From Massariosphaeria phaeospora (Eukaryota; Ascomycota; Dothideomycetes; Pleosporales): 64,000 nt of DNA. A program made the translations under genes and the position numbers. The stretch's first letter is position 1, and every line of letters begins with the position of its first letter. Positions 1 through 11,201 of the stretch are shown here, piece after piece. Below the pieces are notes generated by a model. It did no database searches, was not told where the DNA came from, and saw nothing but the letters and a program-made list of their open reading frames with translations. The stretch spans positions 868,001 through 932,000 of the forward strand of contig JAADJZ010000008.1 in assembly GCA_011032825.1 (NCBI GenBank), written 5' to 3'.

Positions 1-50
1 TCACGCACACCCAGCTTTGCGCACACTCACACGACGTTCCAGATCCTGCC

Positions 51-1236
51 ATGTTTGTCCCTCGAGCTCTCCGGCTCAAGGGCGTCAAAGAAAAAAAAGC
101 CCCCAAGAATGCCGCGAGTTCGCACAAAGATCAAGAGCCGCAGACTCAGACGCCTGTGAAGCAAACGCAAACAGAATCGGCGGACACTCCAGTCGAAGCA
201 ATGCAGCGAACAAGTACAACATCGACACTCCTCGCACCTGAGCATATTGACCCCCAAAAAGCAATCTCTAGAGGGCCTAGGTTCACCACTACGCCGGTTA
301 CGCCAGAGTACATTGCCATCTTAGCCGCTGGAATCGACTTGATCTTCACCGACTATGCCTTCCAAAATGCAGAGAGCGCGAGCTGGCTCCACACACGATA
401 CAGGGTGGTCGCGGGTGAAGACAAGTGTACGCCCGACTACCACACTCTACATGGGATCGAGACTGACTGTCTCTATGCTAGTTGTACACCTCTCGGCAAT
501 CCTTGAGCATCCCAATATCTCGACCCTGAAACCAGTAGCCACCCAGACACTGCTCCGTCAAGCTGTAGAAGGCCACCTCCTCGCATCTTTCGATATCTCA
601 GACAATGGCTACTTCGTCCGCCGAAAACCGTCCTCGTACCCTCTACCCTTTATTCCTGCGAACGCCTCCGATGTCGTCAATGACGAGGGCTTGAGCTTTT
701 GGGACCAGCGTACAATCTATGTCGAGCCCCATACACGCGCCTTCTGCAAGACTCCAGCAAGAGTGGCTCATTGGCTGAGAGAACACGGAGAAATGAAAAA
801 CAAGTGGTTGCCGATTCAAGCCGTTCAGACGCTGTGGAACAGCTGTGCATTCGTCATTCTGAGTGGCAATGTGACGCACGAGGATCCATGGCAGAAATGG
901 CGGTCGCTCGAGAAGCCCGAGTATTGGAAGATCATGACAAAAATGGAACATACGAAGCGCACCGAAGAGTATATGCAGCTGCTCGCCATAGACAACCCGA
1001 AACCCAATCGCAAACGCACTCTGGAGACAGCAAGCAAGCGGAGCGATATCGTCCACACGAGTACGACGTCCGATGCCAACGATAAATCCAAGGTCGAAGA
1101 ACCCCCGGGCAAGACCAAACGAAAGAGGAAGAGGCCTGCCAAAAACACTGGAGATAAGGTAGGGGTTGAGAATACTCATATGGCCGCCCCGCAAGAAGTT
1201 GCCAATGGCGTATCCAACAAAAAGCTCAAGACTTGA
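51..1236 (+). CDS. Unknown protein with basic, nuclear-type C-terminus
   Basis: Two exons, 51-414 and 482-1236, joined across a 67-nt intron (donor GTGAAG at 415, acceptor CTAG ending at 481). The join keeps frame and gives 372 aa. I do not recognise the family. The first 90 residues are polar and low in complexity. The middle (about residues 90-290) is folded-looking, with aromatic and hydrophobic stretches such as FDISDNGYFVRRK and EDPWQKWRSLEKPEYWK. The last 90 residues are rich in Lys, Arg, Ser and Thr, with a run KTKRKRKRPAK that looks like a nuclear localisation signal, and the protein ends KKLKT. A nuclear or nucleic-acid-related role is only an inference. The start at 51 is the first ATG of the open frame; the window begins 50 bases upstream, so a longer 5' end cannot be excluded. 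Confidence 0.6.
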
Positions 1237-1941
1237 AAGGTTTGATGCCTAAGGTAGTATAAACGCGAGTCTCTCGAGTGAATACTCACAGAGGCACAGC
1301 AACGTGTGCTACTACTGAATCACATTATGCACAGTTTCTGTTGGACCTGGTGAGTACAAGCAAGATGAAATCTACTGGAGCTTGTATGGCAGCACCGTAC
1401 TACGCACGTCTGGTCCATATACTTACGTTCGCGCTGGCACTGACTTGCTAGCACTAATATCGGCAAGGATGTAGCCAAGACGTACGCGAAGCCCAGAGCT
1501 ATTCGGATCATTTGCGAGCCGAGGCACCTCGAGCTTTGAAGTGTGGAAGCCGCGGGAGGACTGCATGCCATCTCGTACGTGGTCAATATCATGAAAAAAT
1601 GAACTCTCAACTCTTCTTCCACTACCACTGTGATTTTTCTATGGACAGCATCATGCACAGTGGATTTGCAAGACGACCACTGTAATAGACAGAACAATGG
1701 AGAAGGTCACATACTGGTCAGCTAAGACATACACTATATCAAATGTCGACATCTTGACACTTTTGTTCGGCGAGTGGGTTCGGACTTCATTCCGGTAGTA
1801 AATTATTTCACCATGGGAATCACTAACAACTTCAAATACGGAGTATTCTCTTGCAAAGCCTGAGTCCGCAATCCATATCTCGGCAGCCGATCTAGCCTTG
1901 CAATGAACCGCTCGGTGACCGTCATGTCCCTCGACAGGACT
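1237..1941. other. Intergenic, no gene seen
   Basis: About 700 bases with only short, overlapping frames on both strands. The longest, 125 codons on the minus strand (1320-1697), has no recognisable motif and an odd, Cys- and Ser-rich composition. I treat it as non-coding. Confidence 0.5.
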
Positions 1942-2090
1942 AACGACTCGGGCTCCGTGTCCCTCCTGCTGCCTGAGGTGGTTGCCCGCATTGTTGACGA
2001 CACCGGCCGCGACGCGACGTCGAGCCCGGCGCCGCCGGCGAGATCCTCGTGAAAGGCCAAATGGGCTACTACAAGCACGATGCCGCGTTC
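1942..2090 (+). pseudogene. Relic of an AMP-dependent acyl-CoA ligase
   Basis: Read on the plus strand, 1951-2018 encodes GSVSLLLPEVVARIVDDTGR. From 2019 a different frame encodes VEPGAAGEILVKGQMGYYKH. Together these match the stretch of 4-coumarate:CoA-ligase-like enzymes that precedes and includes the conserved GE(I/L)xVKG motif. Without the frame change, the first frame runs into TGA at 2050. The break lies at a repeated GCGAC (about 2008-2017), which looks like a 5-bp tandem duplication. Nothing recognisable of the rest of the ligase (AMP-binding P-loop upstream, C-terminal Lys motif downstream) is seen nearby. It is a short decayed fragment, not a working gene. Confidence 0.6.
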
Positions 2091-2331
2091 CGTTCTACAT
2101 CTTCGCCCGCAACAAGGCGTGTGTCGGAGTAAGGGATTGCTTCGGCGTTACGCAGATTTGGGGATAGGTGTTAAAGGGAGAAGTGGTAATCATGATACAG
2201 TTTACTTCATTTATCAAGAGCTAGAACGCCTTCGCGACTCAGGTCGGATCGGATCGGATCGTACACGTCCAAATGCCTAAGCATGCTAACCACTACACAT
2301 ACATTCATCTACACGCTGCACTCGTACACAG

Positions 2332-3693
2332 TTACAACTCGAGACTCTCCTTGACAAACGGCTCAAGCCGTTCCTTGAGCTCCCCAACGCTCATCATTTC
2401 GCCCTCCCAGTTGGCCTGCTCTCCAGCAGCGTTCTTCGGCGGGATCAACACATCCGAGACGACCTGGATGACGCCGTCGCTGGCGACGCCGTCATGCACC
2501 GTCACGCGCGAGAACCCGTTGATCCGGATCTCGACAAAGGGGCCGTAGCGGGCGACGTCGACGGCTAGGTACTTGCCTTCCAGGACCGTGGGCAGGTCGA
2601 AGTGGAAGTACGGGGGGCGGTCGGTCGTCTCGGGCTTCTTGTCGTCATCGGTGGCGTCGTAGAAGGCGTCGGTGTATAGAGTCTGGTTGACGATCATGTG
2701 GTACTCGAGCAGCGCCTTGAGGTACTTCAGGCCGTATGGGCTGAAGAGAAAGGCGTTGATCTTGGGCCCGAGCTTCTTGAAGGCGAAGTTGGAGGGGGCG
2801 AAGAAGGTGCCGCCTTGATGGGGGTACTCGGTGCTGTTGAGCTTGTCGAACAGGTCCGTCTTGGAGAGACCTAACTCAAGGGTGCTGAACTCGCCTGGGA
2901 GCAGGTCGATGATGGTGGCGACGCGCGGTGGGGGCACGAGGATCGAGTCAATGCCGTGGATCACACCGTTGGTGCCGAAAATGTTGACTGCGACGATCCT
3001 GCTGTAGAAGTTGATGGTAGGTCCTCTAAGGGTGACGCGGACGGTGAGGCGCTGCTTGTGGCCGAGGTTCTTCTCTGGCTCGTAGAGCGTTGGGATGGTG
3101 TAGGAGTGGAGGACACGGCCGGCCGGGTAGAGCGAGTCGGTGACGTGGTAGAGCAGTACGTTCTTCAAGAACTCCTTTGAGGGCTTCTCGTGGTGCTTTG
3201 GGATCTTCTCAAAGGCTTCGTCGGTTGGGGCAAAAATGGTATAGTTCGCCTTGGTGCTGTTGAGCGTTTTGACTAGGTCGGGGTACTCGTCGATGAGCTC
3301 GGCTAGCTTGGTGGTATACTTGCTCTTGCTAATGAGCTCGTAGACGGTCTGATTTGGTTTTCCGCTGTGCGGTGGGTGGCGGGGCCCCTCATGATGAGGT
3401 CCATCGTGGGGAGGGTGATGCGGGTCCTCGTTGAGGCCAGCAAAACTGTCGTAGATGGGCGAGCCCTCAAGCCAAGAGTCGACATCGCACCCGACCTCGT
3501 GGACCTTGTGATACAGATTCTCGCCTACATTCTTGAAGGTGTTGGATGCCTTCGCCAAGGCATTGTCCAGCACACTCTGCGTGCTGCGGACGAGCTGTCT
3601 TTCGGTATTCTCAATAGCCTGGAACACCTCTGGCTCGGTAATGACGAAGCCCGACGCCAGCGACACGAACGGTAGAAGCTGGGTAAACTTCAT
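2332..3693 (-). CDS. Secreted two-domain fasciclin (FAS1) protein
   Basis: An intronless 453-aa protein. The first 18 or so residues (MKFTQLLPFVSLASGFVI) form a signal peptide. Residues about 90-110 are a His/Pro-rich linker (HHPPHDGPHH). Two FAS1 domains follow. The first (about 115-255) has the typical YTIFAPTDEAFEKI and a closing GVIHGIDSILVPP. The second (about 258-420) has TFFAPSNFAFKKLGP and ends in GVIQVVSDVLIPP. FAS1 proteins are extracellular or wall-associated and mediate adhesion in other fungi. No GPI-type hydrophobic tail is visible, so this one is probably secreted. Several NxT/NxS sites (NQT, NYT, NST) suggest N-glycosylation. The start is well fixed by the signal peptide. Confidence 0.88.
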   Translation of the reverse strand: MKFTQLLPFVSLASGFVITEPEVFQAIENTERQLVRSTQSVLDNALAKASNTFKNVGENLYHKVHEVGCDVDSWLEGSPIYDSFAGLNEDPHHPPHDGPHHEGPRHPPHSGKPNQTVYELISKSKYTTKLAELIDEYPDLVKTLNSTKANYTIFAPTDEAFEKIPKHHEKPSKEFLKNVLLYHVTDSLYPAGRVLHSYTIPTLYEPEKNLGHKQRLTVRVTLRGPTINFYSRIVAVNIFGTNGVIHGIDSILVPPPRVATIIDLLPGEFSTLELGLSKTDLFDKLNSTEYPHQGGTFFAPSNFAFKKLGPKINAFLFSPYGLKYLKALLEYHMIVNQTLYTDAFYDATDDDKKPETTDRPPYFHFDLPTVLEGKYLAVDVARYGPFVEIRINGFSRVTVHDGVASDGVIQVVSDVLIPPKNAAGEQANWEGEMMSVGELKERLEPFVKESLEL

Positions 3694-4807
3694 GTTGATT
3701 GTGGAGTGGATGGATGTTGGAGGGACCGCACTTCGAACGACTCTGATGTACGGGCCGGTCTAGTAGACGGCAATGCAGTCGATGACACCACTACAATATG
3801 GAGTGGCGTGTTATGGATCCTTGGTCGCCACCCGCTACGTTCCGGCCGTATAGCAAACAACGAATCTCAGCGCCTACTCGGTACAAGTGTGTGGAATGGA
3901 AGGCTAGGCCAAGTGCAATTGAGTGCGTTGTTGCTTACGCCGCGGCATCAGTAAATGTACTTGAAGCACGCAGGTAGGCACGTAGGCTGCAGGCAACGCG
4001 CGTCGTCATCCGTGTCAGCAGCAGCTCCAATCGTCACCACAGAGGACATCTATGACGCAAGCGCGGGTGCATGTTGGCCGAACACCGTACGAAAAACGGA
4101 CTGACACGGGCGAGATCTGTTGGGTCGGCTTGTTCGGGTTTGCATACAAAAGTCCGAGTACCTCTGGTCACCGAAGTTGAGATGGCACAATTCATGTTGC
4201 GTTGCACCGGCGAACGCATCGCCATCCGTCAAGGCACGAAAATGAAAGCCTTCGGTCACGTGCCGGCCCAACCACCCCTGTCCGCGGGCGGCATCGGGCC
4301 TTGACAGCCGAAGCGCTAAACAGCATGCGAGTCGAGCGAGTCCCACAGCGGAAAGGCGCATGTTCGTCGTCACCAACAACCCGCCATCTACCGCCATATT
4401 GGACAACATGCTGCAGCCAGGCCCATCTCTAGCCCTGTCACGCCATGACAGCAACATTTTGCATGGTCTGCACTACATAATCAGATTGCTGCGCTGAGTG
4501 GTATCTTCACGTAACCCCGCATCTTTCCCCACAGCGACTCACTCGGTATGTCGTGCCATTGGGCCAACGGGAAACCGGCCATGTGTGCAAAAGGTTAGAG
4601 CCTGCCCAAAACAAGCTTCCCCCCCAAGACTGTGTCAAGCTTTGTCTTGCACAGGATGCTAGATACCCGCGTCCCCACGCGATTGTGATCATATCTGCGT
4701 CACCTTTGGTCAGTCAGCTACTTAACTACAGTCCCTCGTAAAACGCTCGATACCCACGCTTTTTGAATTAAAACTAGAATCTGTTCGAAACAGAACTACC
4801 CGACACC
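3694..4807. other. Intergenic between fasciclin and GAD genes
   Basis: About 1.1 kb that must hold the promoters of the two divergent genes. The only frames are short and conflict with each other (for example 4050-4457 minus), without motifs. I see no repeat or RNA gene. Confidence 0.5.
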
Positions 4808-6685
4808 ATGCCGCTCGCCAGACATGTTGACCCTGACGAACTGATCAAGACGCTACGTGACCAGCCTGGACACAAAGCGGGCGGTCATTCAAACCGATCC
4901 GTGAATCATACAACTCCCTATTCCAGTCGATATGCCAGCTCCACAGAGATACCGAAATTCCGGATCCCTCATGATGGGGCACCGGCCGATACTGTACAAC
5001 AGCTGATCAGGGATGAGTTGGAATTGGACGGTGTGAGTATTGACGGACAATTGATCTACAGGTGTTATATTCACACCATATAGCGTCCAAGCTTGAATCT
5101 GGCTTCATTCGTTGGCACCTACATGGAGCGAGAGGCTGAACAGCTTATGGTAGAAAACCTCTCCAAGAACCTTTCGGATGCCGATGAATATCCTGCTATG
5201 ATGGACATCCACGCTCGCTGCGTCTCTATTATTGCTCAGCTGTGGGGCGCGCAGAAAGGAGAGCAAGCGATTGGATCTGCTACCACCGGCTCGAGCGAAG
5301 CTATCCACCTCGGCGGACTGGCCATGAAGCGTCGCTGGCAGGAGAAGAGACGGGCAGAGGGGAAGGACGCGTCAAATCCAAACATACTTATGGGCGCCAA
5401 CGCTCAAGTTGCGCTCGAGAAGTTCGCCCGCTACTTCGAAGTGGAGGCGAGGATACTGCCGGTTTGTGAAGATAGCTCATATCGACTTGACCCGGAGCTC
5501 GTGAAGAAGAACATTGATGAGAACACAATCGGCGTGTTTGTCATTCTCGGGTCTACGTATACTGGCCATTATGAACCCGTAGAGCAGGTGTCCTCCATTC
5601 TGGATGACTACGAGAAGGAGACCGGAGTGTCGATTCCGATTCACGTCGATGTAAGTGATGATCCTATGGTGATGTTGATTCCGGGTCAGACATACTATCT
5701 CTTAACTTCGTACGTCAATTACCTTGAGTAACCATCAACGTTTTAGGCCGCGTCAGGAGGCTTCATTGCGCCCTTTACCAAGGCCAAAGCTGGCTTCAAA
5801 TGGAACTTTGAATTACCGCGGGTCAAATCGATCAACACCTCTGGCCACAAATTTGGTCTAGTATACGCTGGCGTAGGTTGGATCATCTGGCGAGATGAAA
5901 GTTATCTGCCCAAGCACTTGATCTTTGAGCTTCACTACCTGGGTGGTACCGAGGAATCGTACACGTTGAACTTCTCAAGACCAGGAGCGCAGATCATTGC
6001 CCAGTACTATAACCTCATCCATCTTGGTTACACCGGTTTTCAGAGCATAATGGAGAATGTTCTAACTAACGCTCGGTTGTTAAGCTGCGCGCTAGAGAGC
6101 ACCGGATGGTACCGATGTGTAAGTATTCCAGGGTTTATGGTAGGTATGCATTATTGACACAATACAGGTTAGCGACATTCACCGCAAGAAAGGTGACCAT
6201 AAGTACGAGAAGGGCAAGAAGCCGTATGAGGGGGGCGAGAGCAGTGCAGATTACAATGCCGGCTTGCCCGTGGTTGCCTTCACGTTGACGGACGAGTTCA
6301 AGAAAGAATTTCCGCACGTCAAGCAAGAGGCAGTGAGCAACTTATTGAGGGCCAAACAATACATTATCCCGAGTACGTCGACGCTGCACTGTCTGCGCTC
6401 TTTCTAACGCAGCTAGATTACCCACTGCCGCCCAACGAGGAGAAAACGGAGATCTTAAGAGTAGTGGTTCGGGAGAGTCTGTCCCTCGATATGATCGATC
6501 GACTCCTAGCAGCGATCTGCTCTGTCACAGAAACACTCATGAAAAGTGATGTGTTTGACCTTGCAGCATGGGAGCCTTCACTTCCGAGTATCGAAAAGCA
6601 GCATGCCTCTGCGGGGCTCCAGGGCAAGGATAAGCACAAAGGCAAGCGGCCAATGCACCACGGCGTCCACCGCTCGGTGTGTTAG
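4808..6685 (+). CDS. Glutamate decarboxylase (PLP-dependent)
   Basis: Converts L-glutamate to GABA and CO2 (GABA shunt, acid and oxidative stress tolerance). Five exons: 4808-5032, 5084-5650, 5747-6118, 6168-6372 and 6417-6685; 545 aa, close to the usual fungal length. Introns are 44-96 nt and GT-AG. Family marks include [47 protein letters not shown] (spanning intron 2) and the PLP-binding lysine in [17 protein letters not shown]. Then come [21 protein letters not shown] and [24 protein letters not shown], which spans intron 4 and fixes its acceptor at 6416. The C-terminus after about residue 515 is a basic, polar tail of unknown role. The start at 4808 is followed directly by the family-typical N-terminus ([14 protein letters not shown]). 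Confidence 0.93.
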
Positions 6686-7456
6686 TTGTGACGGTGGCCG
6701 ACGAGGGCGGATAGAAAACGCTCCGGCATCACAGATGTGCGGCTGAGGTGGTTTGAGAGGGGAACCGATGATGGCTTGGTTGCCTTGAAAGGGGGGATTA
6801 GATGCAGTGTCACCAGCCGCCTAAACTACAGCCAAAGCATGTGTCTGCAAATCACTCTTGATTGACTGTCAAGTGCTCATCGACGACAGCGCCACAAGAA
6901 CAGGCTACAGCCAATCGTCCGAAGGCCGTTGTCTTTCCCTGCAGCTGTGCAAAATACTCCCTCCCATCGTGGCGTGCAGCTGAACCAGATCCCAGATCAC
7001 CGTGCGTAAGCGAGATCTGCCTAGGCCGGATGCGGCAAAGCGCGGCGTCCCATGTTCGCGATCCGCAAATCTTCTATGACAGCACCACATCGCGAGTCTG
7101 CTTCGCCGTCCACGGCCTCCCTTTTGCCCAGCGATCCCGCCATGCAGCCAATAGCGGGTCTCGGCCTCACTATGGACTACGTCATACCGCCAGCTATCCA
7201 GACCCTGATCTGTCGCCGTCTCGGAACGGCCTCTTCAAAGCCGTGCTGGACGTTGCTTTCTACCAGCCCGTCGGTCACAGAGACTAGATGACATACGCTC
7301 TTGTCTTTTAGCGCATTTAGTCTCGTCTCCCAGAACCTTCGGTGAGACGCGCTCCAAAATGTCCACCATGTCATGACCTTTGAATACACCGCATTGCTTT
7401 CGACTGTACCACGTTTCGGTATGACTCCTTTGTTGAAACGCACATGAAAGCGCCTC
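6686..7456. other. Intergenic, no gene seen
   Basis: About 770 bases between GAD and the cryptochrome gene, which share orientation. It should contain the GAD 3' end and the cryptochrome promoter. The overlapping 60-140-codon frames here (for example 6862-7287 plus) have no motif and I do not support them. Confidence 0.45.
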
Positions 7457-7457
7457 C

Positions 7458-9654
7458 TTGATGCTTCGCCGTAACTCATGGCCGTTTCTTGCCACCTCTC
7501 TTTGCCTTAACTGTCTGTCACGCGATCTCAGCTTTTCGCGGCAGTATTGTCACACTATGGTTCCTGCAAAACCTCGCGTTCTCATCTACATTGTGCGTCG
7601 CGATGTTCGCCTCTCGGACAATCCGATCTTTCATAATGCTTCGCTGTCATCCTTGAGGCACAATACGACCCTAAACTCATCCAAGATCTCAGAGAAACTC
7701 AATAGAGCAGACTCCCCCGTTTCAGATGGTCACATTCACAATTTCACGCATCTCTTGCCGGTCTACGTCCTTCCAGCGAACCAGATTGAAGTTTCGGGTT
7801 TTGTCAGCTCTTCCGCGGACCGTTGCCCCTACCCCGAAGCCCGAAGCCAGGTGGCTGGGGTGTGGCGCACAGGACCACATCGCGCCAAGTTTCTAGCTGA
7901 AGGAGTTTGGAACCTCAAGGAAGCACTTGAAAGCCTAGGATGTGGATCAGGGTTAGAAGTCAGAGTCGGAATGATTGGAGATGTGGTGGAACACATGTTA
8001 GATTGGTATTCGGACACGACCAGTAATACAGGCGGGCAAAGATCAGATGTAGCAGGTATATGGATGACTGCCGAGGAAGGTAGCGAAGAGAAAGACGATG
8101 AGAAAGCAATCACCAGTATAGCAGAGGCAAGAGGGATCGAGTGCAAGATTTGGGATGACGAGAAGTACTATATTGATGAGTATGTTACCACCACAGCCAA
8201 ATTGCACCCTTCCATGAAAGCTAATTCGTTACAGCCGCGATCAACCTTTTACTAATGCACGCGACCTACCTAATGTTTATACCTCGTACCGAAAGTCACT
8301 TGAGCCTCTCCGTGACCAACCACGGTCCACACTACCTACTCCAACACAACTTCCGCCACTTCCTCCCGACATCCCTCCCCAAAAGGAACCGTTTCGGATA
8401 CCATCTACTTTGGCCGGACTGAAAGAGTCTCTCCTGGAGCCCTTGGAAAAAGACCTGAGCTACGGGTTGACATATCCCCCTCGCTGGCCCGAGGGCGCAC
8501 AATCCGCACATGACCTCAAAGGAGGAGAGTCTGCTGCTCGAGAACGTCTTTCTCATCTAATATCAAGCGGGGCCATGAGCTCCTACAAAGCCACAAGAAA
8601 CGGCATGCTCGGGATGGACTTTAGCACTAAGCTCTCAGCGTATCTAGCTCAGGGCCATGTGACTGCGCGGCAAGTCCACTGGGCCATGATAGACTTTGAG
8701 GAGGGCAGAGGCTCTGGTCAAGATGTTCATGATTATGGAAAAGGCGAGAACGTAGGCACTGCGGCGGTTAGGTTCGAGCTTCTGTGGCGAGACTACATGA
8801 GACTTTGTCTGAGGAAGTTTGGATCAAGAATGTTCAACGTTGATGGTATTCGCGACTATTCGACTCGACGGAAGTTACATTATGACGTCGACGTCCCTCA
8901 GAGCGAACAGCAAGGTCTGCCTAAGAAGAGGTGGAGGTACCTCGACAGAAGTAGCGGCCCTGGCGATGATCCCAAGAAAACACAAGAAATATTCGAACGA
9001 TTCCGTAGTGGACGCACTGGAATGGGGCTCATTGATGCTTCGAACCGCGAATTATTTCTCACGGGATATACTTCGAACCGCGCAAGGCAAAACGTAGCCT
9101 CTTACGAATCATGTCATCTTGGACTCGACTGGCGTCTCGGAGCCGAATGGTACGAGTTTCTCCTCATTGATTACGATGTCGCCAATAACTGGGGTAACTG
9201 GCAATATGTCGCTGGCGTGGGCAACGACCCCAGACAAGGACGGGTGTTCAACCCCGTGAAACAGGCTCTTGACTACGATGGCCACGGAGAGTACATCAAA
9301 GCCTGGGTCCCCGAGCTCCGCGGCATCAAGCTGATGAAGACTGTGGGATCGAACAAAAAAGAGGAGTTGGATCAGCAGCGCCTCATGGGTGTCTATCAGG
9401 CTTGGAGGTTGGGTGAATGGGAGAAAGGGGAGCTGGGACTCAAGGGTCTTGAGTGGGTTGAGCACCCGCTCGTTAAGATACCATTTGCCGTTGGCAAAGG
9501 AAGAGGTGGTGGTAGTGGAGGCGGGGGCGGAGGAGGAGGCGGAGGAGGAGACAGGAGAGGAAAGGGTAAGTCAAGAGGCGGCGGAGGCGGCCCATGGAGA
9601 GGTGGAGGAGGCTCCCGGGGTTTCCGAAGGATGGGTATCGAGGAGAAGGCGTGA
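7458..9654 (+). CDS. Cryptochrome DASH (photolyase family) with Gly/Arg-rich tail
   Basis: A blue-light flavoprotein; DASH members repair CPD lesions in single-stranded or looped DNA and can act as photoreceptors. Two exons, 7458-8179 and 8235-9654 (55-nt intron), 713 aa. The photolyase N-domain starts at VLIYIVRRDVRLSDNP. The FAD domain has ENVGTAAVRFELLWRDY, SSYKATRNGMLGMDFS, GYTSNRARQNVAS, DWRLGAEWYEFLLIDYDV and NNWGNWQYVAGVGNDPRQ, which are DASH signatures. The last ~50 residues are a Gly-rich, RGG-like tail that could bind nucleic acid. Two starts are possible. The ATG at 7458 adds 33 residues rich in Arg, Ser and Leu that resemble a mitochondrial presequence. The ATG at 7557 (MVPAKPRVL) starts directly at the domain. 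Confidence 0.92.
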
Positions 9655-9961
9655 AGTGGGCAGAACTTGCCGGGCGAGGCTAGATGAGCACGCTTTTTCT
9701 TATATGACCCGTTTCTATGCGGCGAGTCACTAATGCGTGCTATCTCAATCCATGGTTCTCTACTAAAGCCCGCTCTCTGATTGCATTAGCCACATCGTGC
9801 AGAGCTTAACAATGCTGCTCGATGTTTCCGCCGGACCGGTCACACAAAGAAGAGTGAGACAAAACATTGTTCAAGACATGTAGTTTTCGCATTTACACAA
9901 CACACATATCTTATATAACCACCACCTAGCTCCCTCCCGAACTATCCCTCCAGACTCTTCA
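9655..9961. promoter_or_regulatory. Intergenic with TATA-like box upstream of the J-like gene
   Basis: About 300 bases. TTATATAACC at 9911-9920 is a TATA-like element about 45 bases before the ATG at 9962 and about 135 before the second possible start at 10054. The spacing slightly favours the inner start. No other element is recognised. Confidence 0.35.
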
Positions 9962-10828
9962 ATGTGCCGTGTAACAATTACGCCCCTCCACAAAACTCAC
10001 GCACACACCCCTGAAGAATACCCCCATCCCCGAAAAGCAACCGCTCCATCAGCCATGGAGGCCAACAAAACCGCCCCCATCCCCTCAGGCGTCTACCTCT
10101 CCTCTGTCTCCACCACGCTCCTCAACCTCGCACCCCCATCCACACCCCCCTCATCCACCTCATCCTCATCCCCATCCTCCACCTCATCCCTCGCTTTACC
10201 ATCCCCACCAACCCAAACCCAGCCCTTCACCGACCACTACGCCATCCTCGCCCTTTCCATCTCGGCCACCACCGAGGACATCAAGACGGCGTTCCGCCGC
10301 CTGCGCGCCGACTTCTTCCGCACCGACCTGGCCAAGTACCGCGCGCTGCAGGCCGCGTACGATGTCCTGGTTGATCGCGAGGCGCGCGAGGCGTATGATG
10401 CCATGTGTCGGAAACGCATGGGGCTGCCGGGGGTGAAGCTGAAGGGCAGGGTTAGGGGGCTGGTGGAGAGGGTGCAGGGCGGGCTGGAGAAGGTAAGGGA
10501 GGAGAAGATGCGGGAGGAGAAGGAGAGGGAGGAGAAACTTCGCGAAGAGAAACTTCGTGAAGAGAAACTTCGTGAGGAAAAGCTCCGGGAAGAGAAACTT
10601 CGTGAAGCGAAACTCCTCGCCGAACAACTCCTCGCCGAGCAAAAACGCGCCGACCCCAACTGGGCGCTCAAGCACTCAACGCCGGTGTACAAGCCCCTGA
10701 TCGGCACTCGCCCCTATCAGAGCTACGTGCCTATTGGCGTGGCGTATGAAGGGAGGATTGTGCATCTCCGGTGGAAGTGCGGGAGGCCGAAGTATGTGTT
10801 GAGCAAGGCGAGGGGGGCGAGGCCTTGA
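9962..10828 (+). CDS. J-domain-like protein lacking HPD, with LREEK repeat coiled coil
   Basis: An intronless 288-aa frame. Residues about 50-85 are a Ser/Pro/Thr-rich spacer. Residues about 88-150 read as a J domain (DHYAILALSISATTEDIKTAFRR ... YRALQAAYDVLVDREAREAYD). The loop that should carry the catalytic HPD instead reads RADFFRTD, so stimulation of Hsp70 ATPase is unlikely (J-like, type IV). Residues about 165-225 are a charged helix built from tandem EEKLR units encoded by 15-bp repeats, probably a coiled coil. The C-terminus has a short folded-looking segment ending VLSKARGARP. Translation may begin at 9962 or at the internal ATG at 10054 (MEANKTAP). Function unknown; a scaffolding role is a guess. 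Confidence 0.7.
   Translation: MCRVTITPLHKTHAHTPEEYPHPRKATAPSAMEANKTAPIPSGVYLSSVSTTLLNLAPPSTPPSSTSSSSPSSTSSLALPSPPTQTQPFTDHYAILALSISATTEDIKTAFRRLRADFFRTDLAKYRALQAAYDVLVDREAREAYDAMCRKRMGLPGVKLKGRVRGLVERVQGGLEKVREEKMREEKEREEKLREEKLREEKLREEKLREEKLREAKLLAEQLLAEQKRADPNWALKHSTPVYKPLIGTRPYQSYVPIGVAYEGRIVHLRWKCGRPKYVLSKARGARP
10510..10635 (+). repeat. 15-bp coding tandem repeat (EEKLR units)
   Basis: About eight imperfect copies of a 15-bp unit with the theme GAAGAGAAACTTCGT, in frame inside the J-like protein gene. Copies differ mostly at third codon positions and drift into AKLLAEQ near the end. The charged, heptad-poor helix it encodes may vary in length between strains. Confidence 0.75.
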
Positions 10829-11201
10829 GAATTTTAAGGCTTAGCTGGATGTTGTTTTACAGAGCTGAGCTGGATTGAGCTATTCGCACTAAGAGTGTTT
10901 TGAGAGGTAGTGGCGTGGTCGGGTAGAATAAATACCTTGCTGAAGCTGTATATCCGTGGTAGGAAGGAGAATTGAAATTTTTTAAGGAGAACACGATTTG
11001 AGTGATTTGAGTGCTTTGACAGGGTTGCGTAGCGCTACAATACGTCATCGAGAAGTGAATGTGAGTGTGTGTCTTGTGTCTGAGGAGTGTGAGCGGTCAA
11101 TGAGCCGTAACGGCCATGATGCTGTTTCTCGTTATTCAACATCACATAGACCAGACCAAGGTCCAACCATCAGTAACGCACACCTTCCCCACACACCCCA
11201 C
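10829..11201. other. Convergent intergenic, no gene seen
   Basis: About 370 bases between two convergent genes, AT-richer than its surroundings. It probably holds both 3' ends. No RNA gene or repeat seen. Confidence 0.45.

Noticed and set aside
1320..1697. 125-codon minus-strand frame
   Set aside because: No motif; random-like composition.
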